Shown: in pieces, positions 38,020 to 47,802 of the stretch
Layout: the number at the start of each line of letters is the position of its first letter
How positions within the stretch are numbered: the first letter of the stretch is position 1
The notes under the pieces: generated by a model
Told to the model about the DNA's origin: nothing
Databases searched by the model: none
What the model saw: only the letters and a program-made list of their open reading frames with translations
Source of the DNA: Pachysolen tannophilus NRRL Y-2460
Taxonomy: Eukaryota > Ascomycota > Pichiomycetes > Alaninales > Pachysolenaceae
Direction: 5' to 3'
DNA: 64,000 nt
Assembly: GCA_001661245.1 (NCBI GenBank)
Contig: KV454012.1
Location: 1-64,000 of the forward strand
Translations under genes and position numbers: made by a program

Positions 38020-39513
38020 ATGACTTCAAACCCAATTAAGAAAGATTCACCAATTATTGTTGTTGGTGCTGGTGTCTTTGGGCTTTCTAATGCACTACAC
38101 TTGGCTCAAAATGGTTATACTAATATAACTGTTTTTGATAGACTTGATTTTGATTCAAATAACTATACTCTATTGAAAGGTGCTGATACTGCATCGGCAG
38201 ATATTAATAAGATTTTCAGAATTCAATATGCGGATAAGATCCATTATCAAAGGTTAGCTATGGAAGCAGGTGAAATTTGGGAAAAATGGGATAGAGATAT
38301 TAAATTGTTACCTGAAGAAGAAGCTAAAAAATATACTGCCTTAACTATCTTGGATAGATGTGGAATGTTAAGATTAGATGATATTGAGGGAAATTCTAAA
38401 GAAGAAAATCAAAATTTAGCAAGTTTCGAAAAAGATGGATTAAGATCACTTCAATTTGATGCAAATAATCCTCTGGATGTTAAGAGAGCAAATGCAACCG
38501 GTTGGGGTTATAAATTAGATCCAATTGGTTTGAAAGATAATAAGATTTTAAAAGTTAAAAGCAGAGTCTTAGATTCAACTTCTGGAGTACTTTATGCCTC
38601 GAGGGCATGTCAGTATGCTAAATATTTATGTACACAATTAGGCGTTAAATTTGTATTGGGTGGTGATAAAGGTACATTCAAAGAATTTATTATGAAAGCA
38701 AACTCTGATGAAGTTCAAGGAATCGTGACCAAGGATGGTCAAACACATTTTGCAAATTTAGTCGTTGTTGCTTGTGGTCCGTGGTCTACTTCTCTAGTTC
38801 CTGAATTGGACGGTTTAAGTGCTGCTAACTCGGGTAACGTTGTAATATTCAAAGTTCCAAAACATAGAAAAGACTTGTATGAAAAATATAGTTCAAGAAA
38901 TTTTCCTGCTGTAGCTTGGAAGCTGGGTCATTCTAGAGAGAAAGAATATTTGGGTGGGATTTTCATGTTCCCGCTTATGGAACCAGAAGGTTATTTAAAA
39001 GTAATTATTAGACAAACGAAGTATACTAACCCAGTTCAAGTAAATGATAGAACTGTATCTATTCCGAAGACAATTAATTCTAGTCCACCAGCTTCTTATC
39101 TAACTAAAAATATTTTGAACCAAGTTAAAGAATTTTTAACCATTTTCTTTCCTGACTTGGTAGAAGCTGATATTAAATTACAAAGTAGATTGTTATGGTA
39201 TACAGATACAATAAATAATGACTATATTTATGATTTTGTTCCAGGAAAGAAAAACTTATTTGTTGCTACTGGTGGTTCAGGTCATGCTTTCAAGATGTTA
39301 CCTGTGTTGGGCCAATTTTTGGTTGATAAAATCGAAGGAAGAGAAAACTTGTATACAAAACTATTCAAATGGAGAGACCAAAAACAATTCGATCATGATC
39401 CAAACGGTTTAAGAGAAAATCTGAATGGTCCAAGGGTTTATTGCAACCAAGATTTATCCACTGAAAAAGATCTTTGCTTCGAACAATCTGAACAATTAAA
39501 ACACAAGTTATGA
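38020..39513 (+). CDS. FAD-dependent amino-acid/amine oxidase, copy 1
   Basis: From the first true ATG the protein has 497 residues. It belongs to the DAO/MSOX-type family that includes fructosyl-amino-acid oxidase and S. pombe L-pipecolate/saccharopine oxidase. The Rossmann dinucleotide motif is VVGAGVFGLSNALHLA near residues 15-30. FAD/substrate blocks include GADTASADINKIFRIQYAD, WGYKLDP, VVACGPWSTSLVPEL and a C-terminal TGGSGHAFKMLPVLG. These enzymes oxidatively deaminate secondary amines, releasing hydrogen peroxide. The segment SRLLWYTDT (about 389-397) has Leu where I expect the covalent-flavin Cys of amadoriases (recalled, unverified). No C-terminal PTS1 tripeptide is evident (ends HKL, a possible weak variant). 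It lies in tandem with a close paralogue 475 bp downstream. Confidence 0.82.
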   Translation: MTSNPIKKDSPIIVVGAGVFGLSNALHLAQNGYTNITVFDRLDFDSNNYTLLKGADTASADINKIFRIQYADKIHYQRLAMEAGEIWEKWDRDIKLLPEEEAKKYTALTILDRCGMLRLDDIEGNSKEENQNLASFEKDGLRSLQFDANNPLDVKRANATGWGYKLDPIGLKDNKILKVKSRVLDSTSGVLYASRACQYAKYLCTQLGVKFVLGGDKGTFKEFIMKANSDEVQGIVTKDGQTHFANLVVVACGPWSTSLVPELDGLSAANSGNVVIFKVPKHRKDLYEKYSSRNFPAVAWKLGHSREKEYLGGIFMFPLMEPEGYLKVIIRQTKYTNPVQVNDRTVSIPKTINSSPPASYLTKNILNQVKEFLTIFFPDLVEADIKLQSRLLWYTDTINNDYIYDFVPGKKNLFVATGGSGHAFKMLPVLGQFLVDKIEGRENLYTKLFKWRDQKQFDHDPNGLRENLNGPRVYCNQDLSTEKDLCFEQSEQLKHKL

Positions 39514-39988
39514 GCCTTGGTTCAAGATTGATATTTCTATTAGTTTCTATTATTTTCTTCTTCTTCTTTTTTTTTCTTTTTTTTCTTTTTTCATTTCACC
39601 TCACATCTTAATTACTTTTCTGTTATATCTTAGATAGAGATAAAAAAATAAAATCAGATCACTTCTTCTTTCAAGTTGTACATTATATTATTATTATCTT
39701 CTTCTCGTTTTGCTACTTCTTCTTCTTCTGCACCTTCGAAGCTTACCTCTAATATCCGGACTTTCCTCTTCAGGAAGTACATACGAATGCATTGCATATT
39801 TAACGTATCACTTGCCTTATTAGTGTAAGATGTTATATCATATATCAAGTGCAATCAATATTTGAAGTTTTATTTCAAAATGAGCCAGGAGGTTTCCTTT
39901 ATAAGCAGACGATATTTCCTGCTGGTTTCTAGATGAGTAAGTAACAGTTGTAAAGTATTTGAAAGAAAAAAAAAAAGAGTTGGTTAAA
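39514..39988. other. Spacer between the two FAD oxidase paralogues
   Basis: A 475-bp region with a T/C-rich tract (about 39550-39600) that probably serves as the terminator of copy 1, and the copy 2 promoter. A short minus-strand frame (39654-39854) is not supported as a gene. Confidence 0.4.
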
Positions 39989-41503
39989 ATGAGCAAAAAC
40001 AGCCTTTACGATAAAAATTCCAAGATTATAATAATTGGTGCTGGTGTATTTGGTCTTTCCAACGCATTGAATTTAGCCCAAAATGGTTATAAAGATATAA
40101 CTGTTTTTGATCGTTTAGATATGGAACTGAACAAGTTTTCCTTATTAAATGGAGCAGACACTGCTTCTGCGGATATCAACAAGATATTTAGAGTTCAGTA
40201 TGCAAACAAAATGCATTATCAACAGTTGGCATTAGAAGCTGGTGAGATTTGGGAACAATGGGATCGTGATGTTAGATTGGTGCCTGATCGTGAAGCCAAA
40301 AAGTATACAGCGTTAAAAATTTTGGATAGGTGTGGTCTTTTAAGATTAGATGATATCCCTGGTAATTCCACTGAAGAAAAACTGAATGTGGAAAGTTTTA
40401 CTAAAGATGGTTTGAGAGACGTATTATTTGATATCAATGACGAGGATGATATTAAAAGAGCAAAAGCTAGTGGTTGGGGAAACAAGATCAATCCTTTGAA
40501 ATTAAAGGAAAGGGGTAAAGTTGAAAATTTAAGTGGAATTTTGTATTCGACTTCAGGTATTCTCTATGCTTCAAGAGCTTGTCAGTATGCAAAATATTTA
40601 TGTGTACAATTAGGTGTTAAATTTATCTTAGGTGGTAATAAAGGTACTTTCCAAGATTTCATTACATCAGAAAAAGATAGGAATGAAATTCTTGGTGTGG
40701 TTTGCAAAGACGGCACCAAACATTTTGCTGATTTAACTGTCATCGCATGTGGACCTTGGTCTACCTCTTTAGTTCCAGAGTTAGATGGAATCAATGAAGG
40801 TACTACTGGAAGCGTAGTGATTTTCAAAATCCCCGATGGAAGAAAAGATTTGTATGAAAAATACAGCCCAAGAAATTTTCCAATTATTAGCTGGAAAGGT
40901 GGGCATTCTAGAGAAAAAGAATACCTCGGTGGTTTATATTTATTTCCTGCAATGGAACCAGAAGGTGTTATGAAGATGATTATCAGACAAAAGAAATACA
41001 CTAATCCAGTAAAGTTAGAAAATAATAGAATTGTCTCTATTCCTAAAACAGTCAATTCAAATCCTCCAACTACAAAAGTTACAAAGCACATTTTAGATCA
41101 AGCAAAATCATTTTTGACCGTAATTGCTCCAGATTTAGTCGAAGCAGGTATAAAATTGGAAAGCAGAATTATTTGGTATACCGATACTATAAATAACGAT
41201 TATATTTATGATTTTGTTCCGGGAAAGAAAAACTTGTTCGTTTCCTGTGGAGGTTCTGGTCATGCTTTCAAAATGCTTCCAGTATTGGGTAAGTTTTTAG
41301 TAGATAAAATTGAAAGGAGAGAAAATTTCTACACAAACCTATTCAAATGGAGAAACCCAAAGGACTTCACAAAAGATCCAAATGGGTTGAAAGAAGGAAT
41401 TACGGGTCCTAGAGTGTACGATAAACAATCCTTACCTTCTGATGACGATTATAAATTTCAAGATATTGAAAAGAAAGTCAAAAACCTAAAACTTTATCAA
41501 TGA
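39989..41503 (+). CDS. FAD-dependent amino-acid/amine oxidase, copy 2
   Basis: This 504-residue paralogue of the upstream gene shares nearly collinear sequence. It has IIGAGVFGLSNALNLAQNG, GADTASADINKIFRVQYA, CGPWSTSLVPELDG and GGSGHAFKMLPVLGKF. The divergence is moderate and even, which argues for an old tandem duplication with both copies under selection. As in copy 1, the expected cysteine position before the Trp in SRIIWYTDT (about residue 393) is not Cys (Ile). Its C-terminus (NLKLYQ) differs from copy 1 and lacks a PTS1-like ending, so the two may differ in location. Substrate (fructosyl-amino acid, pipecolate, saccharopine or another N-alkyl amino acid) is unknown. Confidence 0.82.
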   Translation: MSKNSLYDKNSKIIIIGAGVFGLSNALNLAQNGYKDITVFDRLDMELNKFSLLNGADTASADINKIFRVQYANKMHYQQLALEAGEIWEQWDRDVRLVPDREAKKYTALKILDRCGLLRLDDIPGNSTEEKLNVESFTKDGLRDVLFDINDEDDIKRAKASGWGNKINPLKLKERGKVENLSGILYSTSGILYASRACQYAKYLCVQLGVKFILGGNKGTFQDFITSEKDRNEILGVVCKDGTKHFADLTVIACGPWSTSLVPELDGINEGTTGSVVIFKIPDGRKDLYEKYSPRNFPIISWKGGHSREKEYLGGLYLFPAMEPEGVMKMIIRQKKYTNPVKLENNRIVSIPKTVNSNPPTTKVTKHILDQAKSFLTVIAPDLVEAGIKLESRIIWYTDTINNDYIYDFVPGKKNLFVSCGGSGHAFKMLPVLGKFLVDKIERRENFYTNLFKWRNPKDFTKDPNGLKEGITGPRVYDKQSLPSDDDYKFQDIEKKVKNLKLYQ

Positions 41504-41701
41504 TAAAAAAATCAGTATGCTGAAAACAATAGTAATATGACTCTTTATGTATATAGATTTGTTCAAGTATATAAAGTAGATATTAGATCAAAATCAAAAT
41601 CAGGAGCAAAATTATTTGTTAATAACCATACAAATAAAAAAGCTGCATTTAATTTTTGAATTTGACAAATACATGATTTACAGTTTATTCTGCTTTAACG
41701 T

Positions 41702-44215
41702 TTATGATCTGTTTCGATCGGGAGATCGTGCTCGATTACCAATGGTATTCAACCTGGTACCACTTTTCTTTGATAATAATTTTCTTTGTACTAAATCGAC
41801 AAAGTTATTATTACTCTGATTTCTCACCATCCCATAATCGTCCAAATTCAAAGAATTGACTGAACCATTTTTAGAATTATATGAGTTTTCAGAGCTATTT
41901 CTTTTGCCATCCTTTTGCCTACTGCTATTAATGCTATTATTGTTACTATTATTGTTGTTATTGTTGTTATTGTTATTGCTATTAGCATTGCTGTTGTTAA
42001 TGAAACTCTTTCGATTTGGGACGTTTCCGGCTGAAAATGATTTAAAAAACGCTGGACTTGGTGATCGCAAAATTGGAGAGCTTGGCCTGTTGTTAGCACA
42101 TGCTGAGGTAGATGGTGTTCTTTCATAGCCCACATTAACATTTTGTTCGTTATTTATTCCTTGACCATTTTCATATGCAGGCGCTAAATCTCCAGTTTCA
42201 TCAATATCCTCCGTTTCAATAGCTTGATCATAAGATGGCACTTGTGATAATGCCATCAAGTCCAATTGCGATGGATAATTAGTAACTGGTGGTGACAGCG
42301 ATCTCGATATCAATCTGTCTGATGAAATTGAGGCCGGAGAATGCAACAGAGAGTTCCTAGAGGTGGGAATTTCATTCAGTAATGGTGAAGATACAGTCGG
42401 ACGATCATTGCTTACTGCAATATCAAAATAGGATTGTGGCAGATCTTGTTCATTTTGGCCACCTGGAGACAGATTCTCAATGAAGTCTGGTGATAAAATC
42501 AGAGGCGTTGCAGTTCCAGTATTAATATCATAAAGTGGGTCATAAAAATGTTGAGAATATAGCGGCGGTGCTCTATTCTCGTCGTCATCTTCAAGTGGAT
42601 TACCTAGGTATGGTTGTTCACTTGGAGATGAACCTGTAGGAGTATCAGAAGTTGCAGCTTGTCTACCACCAGTACTTGAAGTTGCGGAGTTATCAAACAA
42701 AGGAACCATTCCTGGCTTTATATGAATTTTACCATTATGATCCAAATCTATATTTCTTCCATAAATCTTATATTTTGGATTGACATATAATATGATTGGT
42801 AATTTTGCCCTTAGCTCACTAAGATGTCCATCTTCAGCATTAACTATCTTTATTTTAAATTTTAATTTATGTCTAACTTTGATAATGCCATCTTTTAAAT
42901 CGCAATCTTGAGTACAGCTTTTCAAATCTGATGGAATCACAATAGTAGCATTTATTGACCATCTATCTGATGGAAAACTATCCATAGAAATAGGTGGTAA
43001 TTCACAATCATATATGACATCATCATGGTCATATATTGTCTGGTTAGGATCTTTCAATACATAATGTTGGACAACAGCTGCAGAAATTTTACCCAATTTC
43101 AAACCTTTTTTCAATGGAACAATAACAATATTAACTGGAGTCGATCCACCAATTGGAATTGCTTTTCTAGGAATGTTCACTTCATATTGTACTCTCCCAG
43201 GCCATGTATTTTCAATTGAAACATCTTCAGATAATGCGACATCATTTGGTGATAAAGTTCTGAAAATTCTCAAATATTTGTATTTGATAAAATGATTATG
43301 CTTTAATAATGAAGAACTCTTCATTAAGCTAGCTTCAAATTTATACATCATTGAGCCAGATTGTAAACCTTCAATAGTTTCTGGTAAATTACCAGGTAAA
43401 ACGCATTTAAAAGGTAATTCGTAATTACCCTTTGGTAACACAAAGATATTAGAACCAGTAGGTGTTTTAACATTTTCAAATGGGGTATTATTGATTGAAG
43501 ATTCAGGTAATTGTAAAGTTGTTGGTGCACCAGGTCTTTTCAATCTTGAAGGTTTCTGTTTTTGACGATTATTATTATGAGACGAAACATTTGTGATGGA
43601 ATTGTTGTTGTTGTTACTATTACTAGTACTACCATTTGAAGTTGAATTTGAATTTGAAGCCGTAGTACTTTGATTCGTCAGAGAAAAATTTTGTGCACTA
43701 TTATTACTATTATTATTATTAGTAGTACTACTACTACTGCTACTACTAGTACTACTAGTATTAGTAGTGTTAGTATTAGTAGTAGAAGCGGCTGTAACAT
43801 TTTCTTCCCTGTGATTCACATCAGAAGAGTTATTATTATTATTTGTTGATAAAGCATTTTGACCGTAATCTCCTGTAATTATTGAACCTTCATTACTAAC
43901 CAATAAATTATCCCACTCATATTTCAATGTTGTCACATTCGCCTTAACCGGATTTGATGAAGTTATTCTATTATTATGTGTTAACACTTCCATAAAATCC
44001 AATTTAAAACAACCAATTAATTTCAAATTGATCTTAAATACAGACATTTGCTCAGGCAAGGAGAATACCAAACTACCTGAAAGATAAATCGACGGTGCCT
44101 CATATTCCGAACCTTTGATCAATATTATATTCTTATACGATGATTTTATTCTTATTTCAAATAAAACAGGTTGAGAATTATTATTACTCGATGAACCACT
44201 CCTTAGATGAAACAT
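41702..44215 (-). CDS. Rod1/Rog3-type alpha-arrestin (ubiquitin-ligase adaptor)
   Basis: An 837-residue alpha-arrestin. The arrestin N-domain (EIRIKSSYKNIILIKGSEYEAPSIYLSG start) is interrupted by a Ser/Asn/Thr-rich insert of about 120 residues (near 115-235). It resumes with GNYELPFKCVLPGNLPETIEG, and the C-domain contains NTWPGRVQYEVNIPRKAIPI. The disordered tail carries a PPLY motif near residue 549 and PSY/PAY-like variants, the binding sites for the Rsp5 WW domains. Such adaptors direct ubiquitination and endocytosis of plasma-membrane transporters, for example glucose transporters for Rod1. The closest type by these blocks is Rod1/Rog3, and its length equals that of S. cerevisiae Rod1, but a one-to-one orthologue cannot be claimed. 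Asn-rich runs occur near residues 735-755. Confidence 0.8.
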   Translation of the reverse strand: MFHLRSGSSSNNNSQPVLFEIRIKSSYKNIILIKGSEYEAPSIYLSGSLVFSLPEQMSVFKINLKLIGCFKLDFMEVLTHNNRITSSNPVKANVTTLKYEWDNLLVSNEGSIITGDYGQNALSTNNNNNSSDVNHREENVTAASTTNTNTTNTSSTSSSSSSSTTNNNNSNNSAQNFSLTNQSTTASNSNSTSNGSTSNSNNNNNSITNVSSHNNNRQKQKPSRLKRPGAPTTLQLPESSINNTPFENVKTPTGSNIFVLPKGNYELPFKCVLPGNLPETIEGLQSGSMMYKFEASLMKSSSLLKHNHFIKYKYLRIFRTLSPNDVALSEDVSIENTWPGRVQYEVNIPRKAIPIGGSTPVNIVIVPLKKGLKLGKISAAVVQHYVLKDPNQTIYDHDDVIYDCELPPISMDSFPSDRWSINATIVIPSDLKSCTQDCDLKDGIIKVRHKLKFKIKIVNAEDGHLSELRAKLPIILYVNPKYKIYGRNIDLDHNGKIHIKPGMVPLFDNSATSSTGGRQAATSDTPTGSSPSEQPYLGNPLEDDDENRAPPLYSQHFYDPLYDINTGTATPLILSPDFIENLSPGGQNEQDLPQSYFDIAVSNDRPTVSSPLLNEIPTSRNSLLHSPASISSDRLISRSLSPPVTNYPSQLDLMALSQVPSYDQAIETEDIDETGDLAPAYENGQGINNEQNVNVGYERTPSTSACANNRPSSPILRSPSPAFFKSFSAGNVPNRKSFINNSNANSNNNNNNNNNNSNNNSINSSRQKDGKRNSSENSYNSKNGSVNSLNLDDYGMVRNQSNNNFVDLVQRKLLSKKSGTRLNTIGNRARSPDRNRS

Positions 44216-44806
44216 TGGTCACTTATTCACTCATATAGAATCAACTTCTTTATTTATTCCTTTTTTTTTGTCTTTACACCAGTTCACAAATCTATAATAA
44301 ATTTGATATTATTATTTTTTTTTTTTTATTTTAAGATTATTACCGTAAAGCGGCTAATTTTGCGTATCACCGATATCTTAACAAATTCACAATTTTTAAT
44401 TAGAAAAAAAAAAAAAAATCAAGAAATTAAAACAACAAAAAAATCTTTTGAATTTCAAAATAAAATTAAACTTATTTTAAAGATCTTTTCAAAAAATTTT
44501 TTTACCTCAAAAATAACTTTAGAATTATCATTTATCTATTTATCTTTACTTTACTCCTTACTTTTCTTCACTTTCTGTAATTTTCTGTGCTCATTTAGTA
44601 CTTTTTTAGATGCTGCTGCATTTTAAATAATAACGCTATAAAATCTATACTTTCTATTTTATATACACTACCAAATTTTTTTTTTTGCTTTTACTTTTTT
44701 CCTTGCTTATCTGGGGGCTAGGAGATATGATGTGATGTGATATGACGTGATGTTAGGGATGTTAGGGATGTAATGGAGGATTCTTAAAATCCTGAAGATG
44801 TTTAGC
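44216..44806. promoter_or_regulatory. Arrestin promoter region and ATG18 3' end
   Basis: A 591-bp gap. T/A-rich tracts fill 44260-44520. A short direct-repeat array of TGATGTGA- and TTAGGGATG-like units occupies about 44725-44775 and includes a TGACGTGA sequence resembling a CRE/ATF site. Functional meaning is unknown. Confidence 0.4.
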
Positions 44807-46441
44807 TCAGTCATATTTAAAAGAATATTGCTTGATCAAGACACATTCACCTCCTCTTTCAAAAGGAATATTATATACATAAAAATTTCCTAGACTATCA
44901 GCTACCATGACGTAGCTATTATTTGAGTTGATTCCAACTACTGTTTTATAATTTGTATTGAGGTGGTTAGTACCACTTTCGATGATGTTACCATTACTTC
45001 CAACAATAGGTGATGACGATCCACTACCGGTATCATCCGGATTACCGTTGGTACCACCTTGGAGCTGTTGTTGTTGTTGTTGCTGCTGCTGCTGTAGGTT
45101 GTGCTGGTGGTGATGGTTGTTGTTGTTATAATGGTGGTGTGGTAATTTGATAAATGCAAAATCTCTTTTCGGTTCAAGCATAGATTGTACTTTAGTTGGT
45201 AAATAATTATTTAACTGGCCTTTAACATTTTTAGTTATATTTGATGATTTTGACCATAAATATTCAGATATTGAAGAAGATCTTCTCCCATTATGTTTCC
45301 CATCTTTAATATTTTTAGAATTTAAAATGTTTAGTAATTCTTGACTTTCAGATTCTGAAATTTGAGATTCTTGAGGTAAGACTCTTTCTTCTCTTTCCTC
45401 GTCATTATCGCCACCTGCAACTTCTGAGTTATTACCACCGGCTTCATCCTCTTCATTATTAGTACCTTCATCTCGTTCTTCATCACTATTAGTAGATACT
45501 TGAGAATTGCCCATTTTGAAAAGTTGTTTATTATTATTATTATCTTCATCTGTTAATTTAAAAATATGAATTGTTTCAGTTCCTGAACTAGAACATAATA
45601 AACTGCTATCACTATTGAAATTTAAAGAATGAATTGATGTACCATAAGAACCTCTTCTAAATTCATGTAATTTTTTCCCAGTAAAACAATTGAAAACTCT
45701 AATGATTGTACCTTTTGAAGAAGCTGTTGCAACTAAACGACCATCTTTTGAAAGAGCTATTGCAGCTAATGATGCCTTATGAGCTTGAATAACATTTACT
45801 GGTTGTATATTTAATGCATCAAATACAACTATACTTCCAGTAATTTGATTTGTATTTTTACCATGATTTGAATTACCACTATTATTAGTATCTGAATTAA
45901 ATGCATCTATATTTGAATTACTATGAGAAGAAGATAAATCAGAAGGAGATTCATTCCCATAAACATGAGTATTTGCAATTGATAAACTTGATGATGGGAA
46001 ACATAAAATTGAATTATCACTACTAGATAATGAAACAATAGCTTGTTTATTTGGTACAGTTTCTATAGTATGTAATAATTTCATACATGATACATCATAA
46101 ATATAGATTTGATCAAACAACACCACTATCAATCTTCTTCTATTCAATTTAACTGATAATATACTTGTTGGAAAAGTTAATTCACATATTATTGTTTTCC
46201 TTTTTGTATTTATAATTTTTAACCTTCTTATAGATGTTGATGGTTTATCTCCCAATCCAACAATGGCAATTAAAGAAGTGGCAAATAACATCTCCACAAT
46301 ACTAGCTCCACCATCATCACTCTTGATAAAACATTCTCCAAATGGATCACAATTATAAACTTTATAATTTGTTGAAGTACCTATTGCCAAACAACTAAAA
46401 TCTTGATTAAAAGTAACAGTCTTTATCGGATTATTATCCAT
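44807..46441 (-). CDS. ATG18: Atg18 PROPPIN, PI3P/PI(3,5)P2-binding autophagy protein
   Basis: A 544-residue seven-bladed beta-propeller PROPPIN. The lipid-binding FRRG motif sits in HEFRRGSYGT near residues 258-263. Blade motifs CDPFGECF, VEMLFATSLIAIVGLGD, RLKIINTKRKTIICELTFPTSILSVK and GGECVLIKQYS (C-terminus) match Atg18 rather than Atg21 or Hsv2. It functions with Atg2 in phagophore expansion and in vacuole morphology through PI(3,5)P2. Insertions in variable loops are rich in Asn, Ser and Glu, and a His/Gln run sits near residues 450-470. Catalysis is not involved; the essential basic FRRG residues are intact. It lies in tandem with the arrestin gene on the same strand. Confidence 0.93.
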   Translation of the reverse strand: MDNNPIKTVTFNQDFSCLAIGTSTNYKVYNCDPFGECFIKSDDGGASIVEMLFATSLIAIVGLGDKPSTSIRRLKIINTKRKTIICELTFPTSILSVKLNRRRLIVVLFDQIYIYDVSCMKLLHTIETVPNKQAIVSLSSSDNSILCFPSSSLSIANTHVYGNESPSDLSSSHSNSNIDAFNSDTNNSGNSNHGKNTNQITGSIVVFDALNIQPVNVIQAHKASLAAIALSKDGRLVATASSKGTIIRVFNCFTGKKLHEFRRGSYGTSIHSLNFNSDSSLLCSSSGTETIHIFKLTDEDNNNNKQLFKMGNSQVSTNSDEERDEGTNNEEDEAGGNNSEVAGGDNDEEREERVLPQESQISESESQELLNILNSKNIKDGKHNGRRSSSISEYLWSKSSNITKNVKGQLNNYLPTKVQSMLEPKRDFAFIKLPHHHYNNNNHHHQHNLQQQQQQQQQQLQGGTNGNPDDTGSGSSSPIVGSNGNIIESGTNHLNTNYKTVVGINSNNSYVMVADSLGNFYVYNIPFERGGECVLIKQYSFKYD

Positions 46442-46919
46442 CTTAAAAAATATTTTACAACCTCAATTCAGAATCCAATTATAGAAAATCAAAAAAGAAA
46501 AAAAAAAAATAACCAATACTAATGACAAAAATAATAATTTTTATATTAATACCCTAGTCAACTAGGCAAATATAATAATCTTATCAATTTAAGAGTTTTA
46601 CACTCTTTTTATTAATAAAGCGGTTAGATATGGTTAAAACATGTGTATATTTTCTTTTATAGATAAATATAAGAAAGAGAAATTGCTTCCTTTTTTGGTC
46701 ATTCCATACACTACTCTCCGGTTTTCTTTTCAAAAATTGAATAGCTTTTTAATTGATAAAATTCAAATAAATGTTAACATATATATATATACAAAAGGTT
46801 TAAAGAAGACAAAATAAAGAAAATGGATCAATAAGTAAGAGAATAATGAAAACGATACAAAAAAAAAAAAAAAAAATTAAAAGATTGGGTTCAATGGTAT
46901 ATGTTTTCAATTTCAAATT
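46442..46919. other. Intergenic region, ATG18 promoter / MGR2 3' end
   Basis: A 478-bp AT-rich gap with A runs near 46499 and 46859-46876 (about 18 A) and a TATATA element near 46781-46792. No other feature was recognised. Confidence 0.4.
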
Positions 46920-47249
46920 TCAAAATTTAAATTTTTTAATTTTTTTTTCAAATCTTTCAACTTGATATTTTGCCATCATTAGCGCTCTCATCTCATGAAG
47001 ATTCTTTGGTCTAAATCCATCCAGAGTATACATTCTTGGACCATTTTCTTCTTCGGACCTAATCACTGACCCAATAGACATAAATAAACCAAACGTGGCT
47101 GCAGAACCTGCAACGTACTGACCCAATGTTCTCATTACACCATTTGGACCTGGACCTTGTGTCAAGATCGCATAGCCTCCAAATAGCACACCAATAACCA
47201 CACCCACGGTTGTCTGTAAAAATTAAAAAAATTGAAAAAATTGTTAGTT

Positions 47250-47284
<35 letters not shown>

Positions 47285-47395
47285 AATATCATGACTTTTA
47301 AATTTTCTTTTTATACTTACTCCCATCATAGCTCCCATTTTAAATTTTTCAAAATTGGATTGCTGACCATACTGAACCTGCTGAACTGGAGGCAT
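46920..47395 (-). CDS. MGR2: Mgr2, TIM23-complex subunit, spliced
   Basis: Two exons, 47395..47321 and 47213..46920, encode 122 residues (S. cerevisiae Mgr2 has 113). Exon 1 begins [20 protein letters not shown] and ends MGAMMG. Exon 2 continues [40 protein letters not shown] and [18 protein letters not shown]. This is the Romo1/Mgr2 family with two membrane helices in the mitochondrial inner membrane. Mgr2 couples Tim21 to TIM23 and gates lateral release of preproteins. The unspliced frame lacks a proper start, so the intron is required. A Lys-rich C-terminus extends beyond the S. cerevisiae pattern. It is divergent from SEC62. Confidence 0.93.
47214..47320 (-). other. MGR2 intron (107 bp) with 32-bp poly(T) on the sense strand
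   Basis: Donor GTAAGT begins at 47320 and acceptor TTTTTACAG ends at 47214, with an AACTAAC branch-like motif between the homopolymer and the acceptor. The exon junction MMG|TTVG exactly restores the conserved Mgr2 block. A run of 32 T (A on the + strand, 47251-47282) occupies nearly a third of the intron, upstream of the branch site. Confidence 0.92.
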
Positions 47396-47802
47396 TTCTA
47401 ATAGCTAGTAACTTTAATTCTATTTTATCAATTTATTTAAATTATAATTATTCCATAACAATATTATTCTATAATCATTTCTATCACCAAAGTTTTTTCT
47501 CTCTTTCTCTTTTTTTGGGGGGAAAAAATTTATTTGATATTTATGTGCACGACTATTGTGTTTTTTAATTAATACTTTTTTTCTTTTGAGTGTTTCAATG
47601 GGTGAAAAGTGTGAACACAAAAAGCCAACAAGATAAATAATAGATATACATAGAAAGAAAAGAAAATAAAGAAACAAAGAAAAGAAAGGTTTAATTTGAT
47701 TTGAATTGTTTTGGAAATTGAAATTAGTTATTGGCGCTTTTTAAATTTTTGTAAATTTTTTTTCTTTTTTTCTTTGTTGTTGTGTGTGTGTGTGTTTCCA
47801 AT
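47396..47802. promoter_or_regulatory. Divergent MGR2 / SEC62 promoter
   Basis: A 407-bp region between divergent start codons with an A/G-rich strand segment (47640-47690) and a T- and TG-rich tract directly before SEC62. No specific factor site is claimed. Confidence 0.4.
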
